From Adiantum capillus-veneris (lineage: Eukaryota > Streptophyta > Polypodiopsida > Polypodiales > Pteridaceae), in the NCBI GenBank assembly GCA_014529385.2, contig CM043947.1:104995811-105039810 (forward strand): DNA of 44,000 nt, written 5' to 3'. Below are positions 22,185-33,227 of this stretch, in pieces. How positions within the stretch are numbered: position 1 is the stretch's first letter; every line of letters begins with the position of its first letter. A program made the translations under genes and the position numbers. The notes beneath the pieces were generated by a model. The model was given only the letters and a program-made list of their open reading frames with translations, did not search any database and had not been told where the DNA came from.

Positions 22185-23512
22185 GTATGGATGATGAGGA
22201 CTTTCTTTCTTCTTTGTCACCGCAGCAGAGACAGTGGTACGTGGAGCGTCATCACTCTAGCGCATCATCGCGCGTTCCTACTCCATCCGCATCTCCCTCT
22301 CTTTCGAAGCATTCGGTGCGCTCCGAAGCTTCGGCGTCGACGAGACGAGCTTCACACTCGTCTAAACACCGGCGCTCTAGTGGTGGCGGTGGCGGTGGCG
22401 GTGGCGGTTGTTGTGGGGATTCCGCCGCCGATGCCTCCACACCGCCTCGTGTTCGATGAGGCTCTTTACCCTCCCCTTCTTTGCCCGCCCCCACACCAGC
22501 CACAGCATCGCCATCTATGCCAGGTTTTGCGCGGCTGATTGTTCCTAGCAGCTACACACCTCTACCTACTCCGCCAGGAGCCACCCCACTCGACACTCAT
22601 CGCTTCGGGGCCCAGACGTCGGTGGAGACACCTGACGTCCGTACCCCCATCGACACGCCGTTAGAGACCCCTGCCGGGACACCCAGGTTCACGCGTCACC
22701 GTCCAGAGGGCTTGCCTTACTCCGTCGACTTCAGCGGCGGCATCATCATGGATGATGACGGCAAGAAGGTGATCTCGCGCATGCGTGGTCTTTGCTCTCA
22801 GCTGTTTAGACACTACATACTAAACAAATGGAGTGAAGTACCAAGTGATTTAAAAAACAGAGTCATCAGCATACTTCATGATGAGTTTCCCGTTCCAACA
22901 CGGGATCAGCGCTTCAATGAAGAACTGATGAAGATTCGAATGCGCGAATACTGCAAACACAAGCGTTCCGAAGTGCAAAAAGCAATCAAGCATGGGTGGA
23001 ACAGGCCAGATTGGCTGGCCAAAGAAGATTGGAAGAATGCGAAGAAAGGAGTGCGCGAGAATCCCGACAAGTGGAAGCAACAAAAGGATGCATCCAGAGC
23101 GCGAGTAGAGGCAAGGAGCTTGCACCACTTGGGGAGCGGTGGATGGGCATCATTTGAGGCCGATTTTGTAAGTGTTTTTGCATTGCTCTTTATGTTCGAT
23201 TGTTTAGGGTTTATGAGTTTTTTAATTCTAACATAATCAAATCTTTGTATGTTTTGACAGTGGTCGATGACAGGACATGATCCCACACCGTACGAGCGCG
23301 AGTACGCAGGCAGGAAGGGCTTAAACGCCCTGATGGACATTCTCAGTTCTCGCGGCGGCATGGTTAGTATTAGGGTTTACTCTTTTCTATTTTTTGTATT
23401 GTTTTATAAATGTCGTTATATGTTTATACTTACTGAAAGCTCTCTTATTGCATGTCTTTTTTTGCAGAATCCGACAGATACGCCGCTTGAACGCGATGAG
23501 ACGTCTGACTAG
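22185..23512 (+). pseudogene. CACTA TnpA-like gene (Transposase_24 type) with one stop
   Basis: From ATG 22185 (MDDEDFLSSLSPQQRQWY) a Ser/Pro/Gly-rich N-terminus runs in frame through TGA 22457-22459 into a region of Pro-rich repeats. It then enters the helical, basic core (KWSEVPSDLKNRVISIL, then KHKRSEVQKAIKHGW) and HHLGSGGWASF. Introns follow: one from GTAAGTG at 23168 to an AG near 23261, giving TGHDPTPYEREYAGRKG, and a short one ending at 23467. The order basic core, L-G-S-G-G, T-G-x-x-P matches the En/Spm second protein of plant CACTAs (Transposase_24), which binds subterminal repeats. One CGA-to-TGA-like stop is the only break seen. It follows the TNP2 gene in the same orientation. Confidence 0.8.
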
Positions 23513-23896
23513 ACGACGTTAGTTTAGTCGTAGCTAGATAGCATTAGTTTAGGGTTTCTCATAGCTTATGTATCATGAGACGGATTTTATACGTCTTTTT
23601 GAACCATGTATATTATTACATTTGTCACCGCAGTTCATTTTGCCAATCAATTCTTTATGCCTATGATGTTGTACAATTGTCATTATTACATTTGCCAATC
23701 AATTCATTTTGCCTATGATGTGTACAATTGTCAATTTTACGCTTGTCAATTTTGCAAACAATGCGTCTTGTGGGTGACTATTTTGGGTCTATTATCTACC
23801 CTTGCACTTTTTTTTAAAAGTGAATCAAGTACAATATGGTTGATGGGTGGCAGGGCATTCAATGCCCTGTCACCAAAAAAAAATTCTCTCGGGCGT

Positions 23897-24096
23897 CGCT
23901 ATAACCGTCGCTATTTATGGCTATGTAGCGTCGCTATGACTTCTGTGTAAACGTCGCTATAACCGTCGCTATGACCGTCGCTATGAGCGTCTCTATATAG
24001 CGATGCTTATAGCAACGCATATAGCGACGCTCTCGTAGCGACGGTTTTAGCGACGCCGGGGGTTATAAAAACCCAGTGTATTTTCGTCGCTAACAG
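23897..24096. repeat. Right subterminal array of the CACTA element
   Basis: About ten copies of CGTCGCTAT and relatives (ccgtcgctat, gagcgtctct, tagcgacgct) on both strands, matching the left end. Probable binding sites of the element's TnpA-like protein. Confidence 0.85.
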
Positions 24097-24258
24097 CGTC
24101 ACAAGAGCACACAACCTCTTGTAGTGGTAGTAGTTATTGAACTATAAGCTCATGAAAGGATTTTTCAAAATGAGTGGATCTACTATGGTTTTGGAATTTT
24201 TTCCCAAAACCCTGAAAGGACACTTTTATGTCCTGTTAGGTTACCATTCTAGTGTTAA

Positions 24259-25827
24259 TTAAGCAACAAAATATGCGTTGCAAGGCATATGAGGAAAAGA
24301 ATAAGAAAAACAAGGAGACATCTCAGGAAGAAAATGTGCCCAAAGAGGAGGCTAGTCCCTCGAGCAAATAGGGATGCGTGACCTATGAGACCAAGTTACA
24401 ATTGAAAATATGCTTTTGGAATTGTAATGGATACCCATTGAATGCGAGGGTCGGCATTGATGAACTAACAAGCAAAGACGATGTTATACTTCTTCTTGAA
24501 ACTTCGGAGCATAATACACAAAGGATTAACGGCCTGGAGGATTACAATGTACATTCATTGATGTTGTCAAAGAATCTCAAGCAACGAAGAGGGCAAGGAG
24601 TGGAAGCATGTATGGTTAAAAAAGGATTGGAAGATTTTGTATCAATTGTGAAAGATGACAAGTTCAAACGTTATGTATGTTTGAAAATCCTGACACCAAA
24701 AAGAGCACCCATTTTTGTATCCGGTTGCTACATTCCTCATCATGATTCCCCTTTTATGCTTGCATGGATAGAGATCATCCATTTTCTATTTGGAAATGGA
24801 CATTTCTTATTTCAAAGGCAAAGGTGATGTTATTGTATTTGGGGATATGAATGCTCGCACAAAAACATTGCAACATGATACTCAAAATTTTGATATGCCA
24901 TACATTTCAAGAGAGTTGGAGGAAGTTCACTTGTATGATCATACTTCAATGGATAAGAAAGACCCGGATCACTATGGAAATTTACTTTTACACATGTAAT
25001 AGCACGGGTATGCTCATTGCCAATGGTGTATTTTTGTGGAGTGGAACCAATGGATTTACATGTAGGAAACATAATGGGGTTAGTGTGATTGACTATATGC
25101 TACTCTCCGAAGCCATCATGTATCACATAAAGAGGGAAGAGAAATTATCACTATGTATGGATTTCAAATGGGCACCAAAGTACATTGAAATGGTTGAGCA
25201 AAAGTTATGGATGACAAAGCTTCAATATGACACACCATTGAAAACTAATTGGAAAGCTTTCAAGAAAGTTATTTGTTCTTGTGCCGAGGAATTCTTTGCC
25301 ATAAAGAATCTCCATGGTATCAACAAAGATAGATCACGCAAAAGGTGGTTTGATAAAGAATGTCAAGATTCTCAAAAGTACTTGATAAGTCTTGATGTAA
25401 CTATGGACAAAGACAACTATCAAAGTCATTTTCATACATACGAGGCATTGAATCAAAATAAGAGAAGAAGATGGGAAGTAAAGCAACAACTTTTTCAAGT
25501 CTAAGAAAAGGCACATGTATGTGGAAGATTTGGAGAAACTTGAGAGGCAAGTGCGTTGAGAATTTTGGTAACTTGAGTCTTGTGGATATGTACACATATT
25601 GTAGAAAATTATATCAGTAAGAAAATGCTGAAAAAATGTCATTTTATGGTTTACTCCCATGGATGCCCTCTTTTTTTACTATTGAGGATGTATGCGGTGG
25701 GCTTGAAAAGTTGGCCACTCGCTAAGCGAGAGATCTTCAAGGTATCAAGCTAGAAATGATCAAATGGAGGGGAGATTTTACCCATGAGTGGATATGTGCT
25801 ATGAGTGGTTGAAAGGCAAGGAATTGT
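24259..25827 (+). pseudogene. LINE copy 1: ORF1 tail, endonuclease and RT start
   Basis: After the nested elements, ORF1 resumes with KQQNMRCKAYEEKNKKNKE and stops at 24369-24371. ORF2 follows from about 24378: an apurinic-type endonuclease with ICFWNCNGYPL, VIVFGDMNART (Asp and Asn of the active site) and GVSVIDYML, carrying frameshifts near 24800 and 24990. From 25520 the DNA matches LINE copy 2 (34665 on), the linker leading to reverse transcriptase, but with stops. About 260 bp present in copy 2 is missing at 25798, and at 25828 an LTR-like block interrupts it. Together with 14346-14746 this is one LINE insertion, now inactive. Confidence 0.85.
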
Positions 25828-26299
25828 TGCTACAAATGGATGCCTATAAAGCCCTACAAAATACGTAAATAACACAATGCAAGCTATAAACAAACAAATC
25901 TGCATACCTGACGACTCGCACAAATCGATAGGCGAGATAAACATGAGCAGAGAGAGATAGAGAACGAGATATAGGAAGAGAGAGCGTGAGGTGCACCTCC
26001 TAGAGCGGAGTGCTACACCGGCACGGTGAGAGAGAAGAGAGGAGAGGAGAGAGGAAGACACAAGCACTGGGTGCAATCTCTTGCGTGCAAGAGTGACCAT
26101 TTTCCTCTTGCAGGTTTTTACTTTATAGATTTCTTAAACGGTCAAAGTGAGTACAAACTGGCCAGCTGGCCATAAATGGCCAAAGATCATAAAGAGAAAT
26201 TGAATAATAAAATGTATATTTGTTCACATAGGCCTTTGCTCGGTTAAGACTTTTCAACCTGCTAGTTGCACTAGATAATAAAATATCAATTCCATTACA
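25828..26299 (-). mobile_element. LTR-like dispersed repeat, copy R2 (472 bp)
   Basis: Starts TGCTACAAATGG and ends CAATTCCATTACA on the plus strand, giving TG...CA ends on both strands. Directly beyond the end, read on the minus strand, stands GAGGACAATTTCTTTC then a purine tract ACGGAGAGG, the typical end of a Ty3/gypsy internal region just before its 3' LTR. So this is probably the 3' LTR of a minus-strand gypsy element inserted into LINE copy 1. The matching copy is 3622-4091. Confidence 0.65.
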
Positions 26300-28211
26300 T
26301 ACCTCTCCGTTAGAAAGAAATTGTCCTCAGTTGCGAAGAAAACATCTGCAAACTATACTTGTCAAAAAAAATGATTAGTATTCTGCGTCAGAATAGCACG
26401 TAGTAAAGTGAAATAATTTATGAAATGAAACAACATGGATTATGTCTGATGTCATCCACATACTACCTATTCTGGTGTCTCATACCACTAGACTAAGCAG
26501 TATATGCCATACCCTAATGAATCAAGATATCATTGGTCACACTCATCATTCAATAATCTATTCTCATCAATCTCAAGTTCACTTTCATAAATATTGTCGT
26601 GACAAAAAATCATCATATAGCAATTCCAAATCCAATTCCAAATTCAAATCCAAATATCTGGCAACATATACCCGGGTAACAAAATCATACTAATGCCACT
26701 GCAACATGATTTCATGATCTATGTTTCCTTCAATCGGTGAAGCTACACCAATAAGATGTGCTACCTAAATCGGAGAATCTGCACTAATGCTACCTAAATT
26801 GACGAATCTACATTTGGTATTGTTTAAAAATCATTGTTGTGCTGCCTAAATTGGCGAATCTGCTTGGACAATTGGTGCTTCCTAAAGTGGAAAATCTACA
26901 CCAAGATGAGCATTTACACACTACCTAAACCGGAGAATTTGTGTGCATGTGACCAATGGACTAAACAGAACATAAAAGAGGATAATATTTACTATTTGTT
27001 TGACACCATTTTGTAGTATAGCAAAGGATCTACAAATTGTTGTGCATGAAACCAAAATACCAGAGCTGATGTGACTGAGTAGCTAGATTGCTTAGTGTCA
27101 AAGGATTTCAAGAACAACTCCATTTAGTGCAAAGCTCAACCACAATATGAGAGATGGATGCATTCATAACTCAGTATTTCATGTACATACCAACATTTGA
27201 AAATATATACCTACCAATGACGGAGAGAGGGGTACAAGTAGGAAAGAGCTGCAACTATCAAACCGACATCAAAGTTTAGTTAATAAATCTAAAATGGGTT
27301 AATTTTGTGTTAATAATTGACGATGAAATAATACTTGAGAAGGATCGGATGGTCACTTAGTATCTAGAATTTAATTCAATCTAAGTGTTTGATTGCACAT
27401 TTAGAACGTGTAGTCTTGACACCTATACTCGTCGAGAATGACAATGTTAAAAACAAATCCAACTAGAACACAAATAAAAAGTGATCCATAACCTTGTTGA
27501 ATGTGAGACAACTTAGAGGGAAGGAAAAATTGTACAGTTCTAAGTTAATAACATAGATCGACTAGAGTCACAAACAAACATAAAATGTAGGAACTAGACC
27601 TGAGTTAAATGTATAGTGCAATGTAAGAGACACAAATTACACTGTTTACATACAGACATTTACGATGATTAGCCTTAAATCGATTATTGAGATGGAATTG
27701 TTTGGTCCAACAAATTATGAACAGTGGAAAATTAATTCGATCTGAGCTACTCTTTTCTAGAATCTTTCATTAACTTTAGGGATGTCCAATCAGGCATAAA
27801 ATTATATAAAATCATCAATAAAGAAAAACATAGATTTAAGTCATTAATTCATAATATATATACATTACATCTTATTTGTATCACTAAATGTGAGTAATAC
27901 ATAGAATGTATCAAGTAAAGACAATACAAATGATAATAAACTCTAATATGACAAAAATGAAATAAAATTTGTTACATATAATGTCCTTAAGAATAAAATC
28001 ATGCAAATGAACTACAATTAGAACATGCACATCTTGACTTGTATTATAATATATGTATTTTGCAGTTAGTACACCATTTATTCTCTATATACTTTATTTT
28101 AATGTATGTGTTTTATTTTAATTCAATTATTGAATTATTAGACAAATATATTTTATAATTATCAAAAATATAACTTTAGTGATCTCAATTACCAAAACAT
28201 AATAGGGGGGG
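26300..28211. other. AT-rich DNA, probably decayed element interior
   Basis: No intact gene. 26740-26945 holds about five imperfect copies of a motif like ctacctaaatcggagaatct spaced 35-60 bp. At 27692 a short plus-strand frame reads MELFGPTNYEQWKINSI before a stop, resembling the start of a Ty1/copia Gag domain; this is one weak motif. The sequence becomes very AT-rich after 27850, and a G-run (28205-28211) ends it. Confidence 0.45.
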
Positions 28212-28427
28212 TGTTGTTGCGGTGTAAAGCCCAATGTGTTGTGCCTAAGTATTGGGCAGCTGGAGACTAACCGGGAACTAACACTAACCATTCATTCTAC
28301 ATAAAAGAATAAGCACTCATAACCCTAACACTAGTGTGTTTGGAGTCCACCCAAACCTCTGTCTCCTCTCTTCTTCTCTCTTCTCCATTGTTGCACACAC
28401 ACACGCTCTTGCACGCGCACTTCAGCA
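28212..28427 (+). repeat. 216-bp LTR, copia-like
   Basis: Starts TGTTGTTGCGGTG and ends CTTCAGCA, right before a primer-binding site at 28428. It contains a TATA-like cataaaagaataag near 28301. A G-run immediately upstream looks like a polypurine tract, so the LTR is flanked by both 3'-type and 5'-type signals. Confidence 0.6.
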
Positions 28428-28438
28428 GGTATCAGAGC
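28428..28438 (+). promoter_or_regulatory. Primer-binding site, initiator tRNA-Met
   Basis: GGTATCAGAGC is complementary to the 3' end of plant initiator tRNA-Met, the usual primer for plant LTR elements. The usual leading T is replaced by A, the last base of the LTR. Confidence 0.7.
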
Positions 28439-29474
28439 TCAGGGATTGGGAGCACCATTGGATCTTAGCAAGGAAGCAGGCAAAGAAGCAGCACGTTTTT
28501 GCAGATCTCTTTTGATATATCAAAACGTCTTCATTCAAGCAGATTTCCTCTAATCTTGATCGGACCAGCTTTTCGTCCTCTTCAACTTTGCAAAAGAAAG
28601 TTTTCTCAAAATCTTCACCAATTTTGAGATACGTCACTCAGAATGCCTATAGGTCGTGAAGTACAAGCTGGAAATTTTTACAGATCTATTTTGACCTGTA
28701 AAAATAGCTTATTTCATGCCCATTCCTATATTTCCCAACCATTTTTGCGAGGTCTACAACTTTGCAGAAGGAAGTTTTTGCAAATTTTGCACGGTTTGAG
28801 AGATATTCAGTTCAGACAACAGGGTGGTCTACCTTCGTCGGTTCTTTTGCGTACAGGTTTTTGTTGCAGACTCTTTCTGCAATCTCTGTCACATGCATAT
28901 TTTATGTAAGATCTTGAGTGTGTGTTAAATCAGACAAACCGTCGCAGCGGTTATAGAAAAGGGTTTCTGTGGTTGATGTAAGATCTTATGCGATTTATGT
29001 ATTGTGATGGAAATATGCAAAGCCTATTGTTGAGGGTCATGGTAAGGTTTTATTGAGCTGGGGGATTCTCAAATGTGGAGATCCTTTTGGTGATACAGGT
29101 TTTGGAGAAAGCCCCCGGCATCCCCATAGTTTTGGCATCAACATAGAATGTATGTTTATGCGGTTAGTGCAGTATTGGTGAGCATCTACTGACCCGCCAT
29201 TGTTGGCATTGCTGCCATCTTTATGTGTATGAGTTTGATAGTGTTCAGTTGGTCAAAGACACTCTTCTAGAGTTGGAGACTTTGTCAATAACAGTTCTTT
29301 GAGATTCTATCTTGCAATTTACCCACTTTGATCAGCGTTTCGGTCATTGTACACATTTATTTTGGATTCAAAAGTCAGTTTTGCAAGGGAGACTGTGGAG
29401 ATTTTTTAGGTTTTCTATCATCTTCTTTAGTACATCGGATCTATCACTCTTATTCCTTGTTTAGTGATGGCTTC
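28439..29474 (+). other. Leader-like DNA downstream of the primer site
   Basis: No gag or pol is visible. The frame at 28643-28909 has no domain. A purine-rich gggagactgtggag near 29388 could be a decayed polypurine tract. Most likely a non-autonomous or internally deleted LTR element. Confidence 0.4.
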
Positions 29475-29624
29475 TGTAACATTTAATGGCCTAATAACTT
29501 CTGTGTAGCGGAAATGAGCAAGAACATAATGGGCATTTCATTAGAATAGATTCCTAATGAGAATTACAAAAGTTCTTGGGTGGAGAGAGCAACAAAAAGC
29601 ATAACACCTAGTTAGACATTAGGA
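29475..29624 (-). mobile_element. LTR end fragment of the 35.5-kb gypsy family
   Basis: About 150 bp starting TGTAACATTTAATGGCCTAA matches the start (plus-strand side) of the LTRs at 35502 and 42804 with several differences, then diverges after cctagttaga. A truncated older copy of the same family. Confidence 0.85.
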
Positions 29625-30158
29625 AATTTCGGAGGTCATTTGGAGGGCCTTCTAAGAAAATGTATTTTTTGCACTCTCTCTCTAGAAAAAATGGCAAATA
29701 AAAGAGCTGGGTCTTTCATAGTAAAAGTTCAAAAAGTGTACTTTAAGTAGATTCCTTACTCTTCTGAACATTCGTTCGTAGTGATTGAGGGATAATCCTC
29801 TTTTCAGTTGCATTGAATGAACCTCGTCAATATGGAGGGAATGAGGCTAACATGGAGGGACGAAGGCGCAGCCGCTATTCACTTTCCATTAAACCTGCAC
29901 ATTTGGCTAATGGCGCACTCCTCAAATGGCACAAATGTTACCCAGAAACGAGCCAAATATCACCTTCACATTGATTTGGACAATGAGTACCAACCATTGA
30001 TTAAGCGCAGTAAAACAAACACACATATACCTCCCGCTTCCATAGACACGCTCAGAGCTCAAGGAGATAAACACATAGATATCTGAACGAGAGGCTCTCT
30101 CTACCCTAAGAATCCAAAGACTAATGCGTCTCCACCATTTGTCAATCCTACAAGCTTA
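29625..30158 (+). other. Upstream region of the four-exon gene
   Basis: A frame in phase with the gene below runs from 29817 but meets TGA at 30084-30086. It encodes NVTQKRAKYHLHIDL and similar hydrophilic sequence, so the true N-terminus may have extended further before this stop or may be spliced. No terminal inverted repeat of an enclosing element was found here. Confidence 0.4.
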
Positions 30159-32666
30159 TTGACCTTTGCTGGTGATGGAGAAAAGGGCCTTCTGGGTTAT
30201 TGTAAATCTCTTACAAGAGAAGCTGAAACTTACAAGAGCATTCTCCAAGCTCAACAATGTGAGATTGTTCGCCTTTCACATTTACATTCTACAGATCAGG
30301 TTACCATTTTGCAACATAAAACAGAGGTACAAGAACTGAAAGGAAAGGTGCGAAGTTGTCAAATGAAGGACACCATCTTGGGTGGTCGTATCCGAAAGAA
30401 GAAATTGCGCAATCTTGAAACATTGCAGGTTGCATCAGGAGGTCTCAAGAAAAGAATCCGAGCATTAAGGTGATGCTTCTTGGTTGGCTACATTGTCTTA
30501 GTTAAGTAATCTTTTTGTTTTTTCTTGTTATGCATTGTTTTCATGTGCCTAAATAGTGTTAGTGAAGCAAATTTTCTGTTATTTACTTATGCATTGTCTT
30601 CATGTAGAGATTCAATCTATCCTGACAAGGAAAACATTGACCCCAAAGCCAATATAGGAAATAGATTGAAGCCACTTATAAGTAGAAGCCTGGCAGCAGA
30701 TATAGTACATGACAAGAAGTTTAAGGTCCTACACCGAAATGTAGTGGACCTCTTTATTTCAGAGAACTCAGTGCCTGCAAAAGAGATACAAGGCACACTT
30801 GATTCACTTGGTGTAAGCAAAAGAGGATATTCGGCTATCCAAAAGTCTGTCTCATCCATCTTTGTTAGGAAGGGTATAAAATCCAAACTTCTACCATCAG
30901 CCTCAAGTGTTTGGAAAGAGAGGCTTCAGCTTAACGAGGCACAGGGAGACTATCTTGGACAGCCCTTTCATATTAAAGCAACTTACAGTGGCCATGGAGC
31001 AAACATGGCATATGATGAGTTCAACAATATTTTTATGGACCTGCGGATATTACAGAAGAGAATGGTGGAGTTTTACAACATCACATTTGAAGAGTCACGT
31101 GGGGTATTACATTTTGTGTTAAAACTGGATGAGTGTGAGCTTGTTAAAGAGAAAAAGCTAGAGCGTGTTACTATTACTTTAATGAATAGAGCCCTCTCAA
31201 AGTGTCCCAGTGATGATCCTTTATATTTTAGTGTTCAATCAGAATCTAACATATGGTGGCTTGGTGCGTTTGAGGTAAGCGAGATTCTCAGGTAAGCTCA
31301 AATGTTCACATCTACTTAAGTCTCATTTATTTTGTGTTGCAGGTAAAGAAAGAAGATCATGAGATTCTATATTGGGTGTTCCATCAAACTAATATTCCGG
31401 AGGTGATTGATCGACAGACTAACCAGGGAGAGGTACTACGTCTAGATGGAAGGGGAGACTTTCAAGTTCAATGGCATCTTGCAGGTGACCTCAAAACATT
31501 AAAGTGCATGTATAATTGTGGAATGGGTGCAATGGCAAAGTCATCGTGTTTGTTCTGCATGGAGCCTACAAAGGTCATGGACCCAAAGTGGTGGAGAAAA
31601 GCTCCAACACGTCACATTGAAGATCCTGCTTTTCGACCGGTTTTGAAAATACCACTTGTGAATGTCCACATTTGTACAATGCATGCCCTTTGTAGAATTG
31701 TGGAGAAATTGGTCTACTTATACATCGGGTTTGCTTGGAAGATTAAGAACTCCGCAGAACGACAAGTAGCCTTGCAGTGCTTAGAAATGGTACTGTCGGA
31801 TATGGGGCTTCATGGTGGCAATGTGAAAATTCAGCGGGATGAAAAGACATCAACTGCTGAGAAGGATGTCCCATGCAAACCATCAATCGGTGGGGTGAAG
31901 GCACGGAGGTTTTTATCTAAGCCCCAAGGTACAAGAGATCCAAAGCTAACAAAACATGGAAAAATATATAACACATCTTATGTTAGCAAGGTAGAGTATC
32001 AGAGCTGGAAAAAGCTACATATTGCAGTCAAAGACCACGAACCAACTACTCGTAACGCGAAGGCTGAGGTTTGGCGATCAATAGACATCCTATTTTTGAT
32101 GTGCGACAAAGATGACTGGTCACAAGGTGATATGAACAAGTTCAAGGAAAATCTCAACCTTCTGAAAAATCATTCAAGACAGCATGGACAGACACCCAGA
32201 TTACTCACTACATGGTATTATCATGTATTTCTTTCTCTCTTATGTGCAAATATGTGACTGTAAAACATTCTAACTAATCTGTTTTCATATCCAGCACATC
32301 ATCTTCAATCATTTACCATATTTTATACAAAAGTATGGGAACTCGGCAATATGGAATACCCAAGGGATGGAAAAGTCTCATTACATGGCGAGAAATGCTT
32401 ATTTCAGGCACACACGACATGGTGGCTCTCGAATCAAGGCTAACAGGTTGAGAGAACTATTTGAATGGTTCTATCGTAGAATCATTCATCGAATGCAGGC
32501 AAAAGAAGTCTTGGCAAATTCAGCAACAGCACAAGCCATCAGACATTTACAACAACAAAAAGTTAAAAGATCAATGGCATACAACAACTCCGGAGCTCGT
32601 GAAAGTCAACGAAGGTGGAGAGAGACAATGGTGTATGTGAATCACAAGTGGAGAAAGATACTCTGA
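30159..32666 (+). CDS. Four-exon transposase-like protein, predicted 743 aa
   Basis: Exons 30159-30469, 30608-31274, 31343-32224 and 32295-32666 join in frame across GT...AG introns (138, 68 and 70 bp) with no internal stop. Residues 1-105 look like a coiled coil (Gln/Leu/Glu-rich, ending in KKK-rich helices). The middle has KLDECELV at about residue 275 and WHLAGDLKTLK at about 373, followed by C-x(5)-S-S-C-L-F-C and, near 433, a His/Cys cluster (VHICTMHAL). Exon 4 has HIIFNHLPYFIQKYGN and a basic C-terminus. The two Asp-centred strands and the Cys/His insert recall RNase H-fold transposases, and the layout resembles uncharacterised proteins I remember from invertebrates; I cannot name the family. 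A convergent gene ends 63 bp downstream. An intact spliced frame suggests recent activity. Confidence 0.65.
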
Positions 32667-32729
32667 GTGGATGACATTGTACAAAATTTATGTAATACAT
32701 GATCTTATACAATTGCTACTTGAAGTGTA

Positions 32730-33184
32730 TCAAGATTTTGAAGGTTCAATTTTGTTTTTTGGCACGTCACCCTTGTAACGAATCATGAGATGTTTGCCAT
32801 ACTCTAAAAGTTCATCTGGGTTTTGTCTACCAAGAGCTAGTGCCATTGTTGTGTAGGTGTAATAATACGCTGCCCGACCACCTGTATAGCCCGGGCAGTA
32901 ACCAAAACAATCTCTAGCAAACACTTTGTCCACAAGAATGACTTTATCTGCACTTTTGGGCAGCACCGGTCCACCCAAGAAGCGTGATAGTGTCTTGAAT
33001 GTGTAAGTTGCTATTGAACCCTCTTGTGACATGGAATTGTGAAAAACTACTATCGGCGACTCACAAAGCTTTGAAAGGTATTGGGCTAGGGCCGCATCCC
33101 TTCCTCGATACTCTCTTGTCTGGCACCGAAGGAAGTCGTCCTTGTCAGCAATCCAAGACTGCACATACCATGTCAGAAGTGACA

Positions 33185-33227
<43 letters not shown>

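Larger units (their letters stand above)
16060..24126 (+). mobile_element. CACTA (En/Spm-type) DNA transposon, 8067 bp, decayed
   Basis: The left end starts CATTACAAGAGG at 16060; the right end, read inward on the minus strand from 24126, starts CACTACAAGAGG. They differ by one C-to-T change. The 3-bp target duplication GTA stands at 16057-16059 and 24127-24129, as expected for the superfamily. Subterminal arrays of GCGTCGCTAT-type motifs lie inside both ends. The body carries, in one orientation, a captured HIPP fragment, a TNP2-like transposase gene and a TnpA-like gene. Several in-frame stops and shifts make it non-autonomous now, but the boundaries are very well supported. It is nested in the TTAA element. 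Confidence 0.95.
14747..24254. mobile_element. TTAA-bordered TIR element, 1.44 kb plus nested CACTA
   Basis: The ends share the 15-bp perfect inverted repeat CACTAGAATGGTAAC (left from 14747; complement of the right end at 24240-24254), followed on both sides by related GGACACTTTTATGTCC-type palindromic motifs. TTAA flanks it at 14743-14746 and 24255-24258, with one more TTAA directly after on the right. Without the nested CACTA element it is about 1.44 kb and has no transposase, so it is non-autonomous. It sits inside LINE ORF1, whose text continues across it. TTAA targets and CACTAG-like ends recall piggyBac, but the additional TTAA leaves a different target rule possible. Confidence 0.75.
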
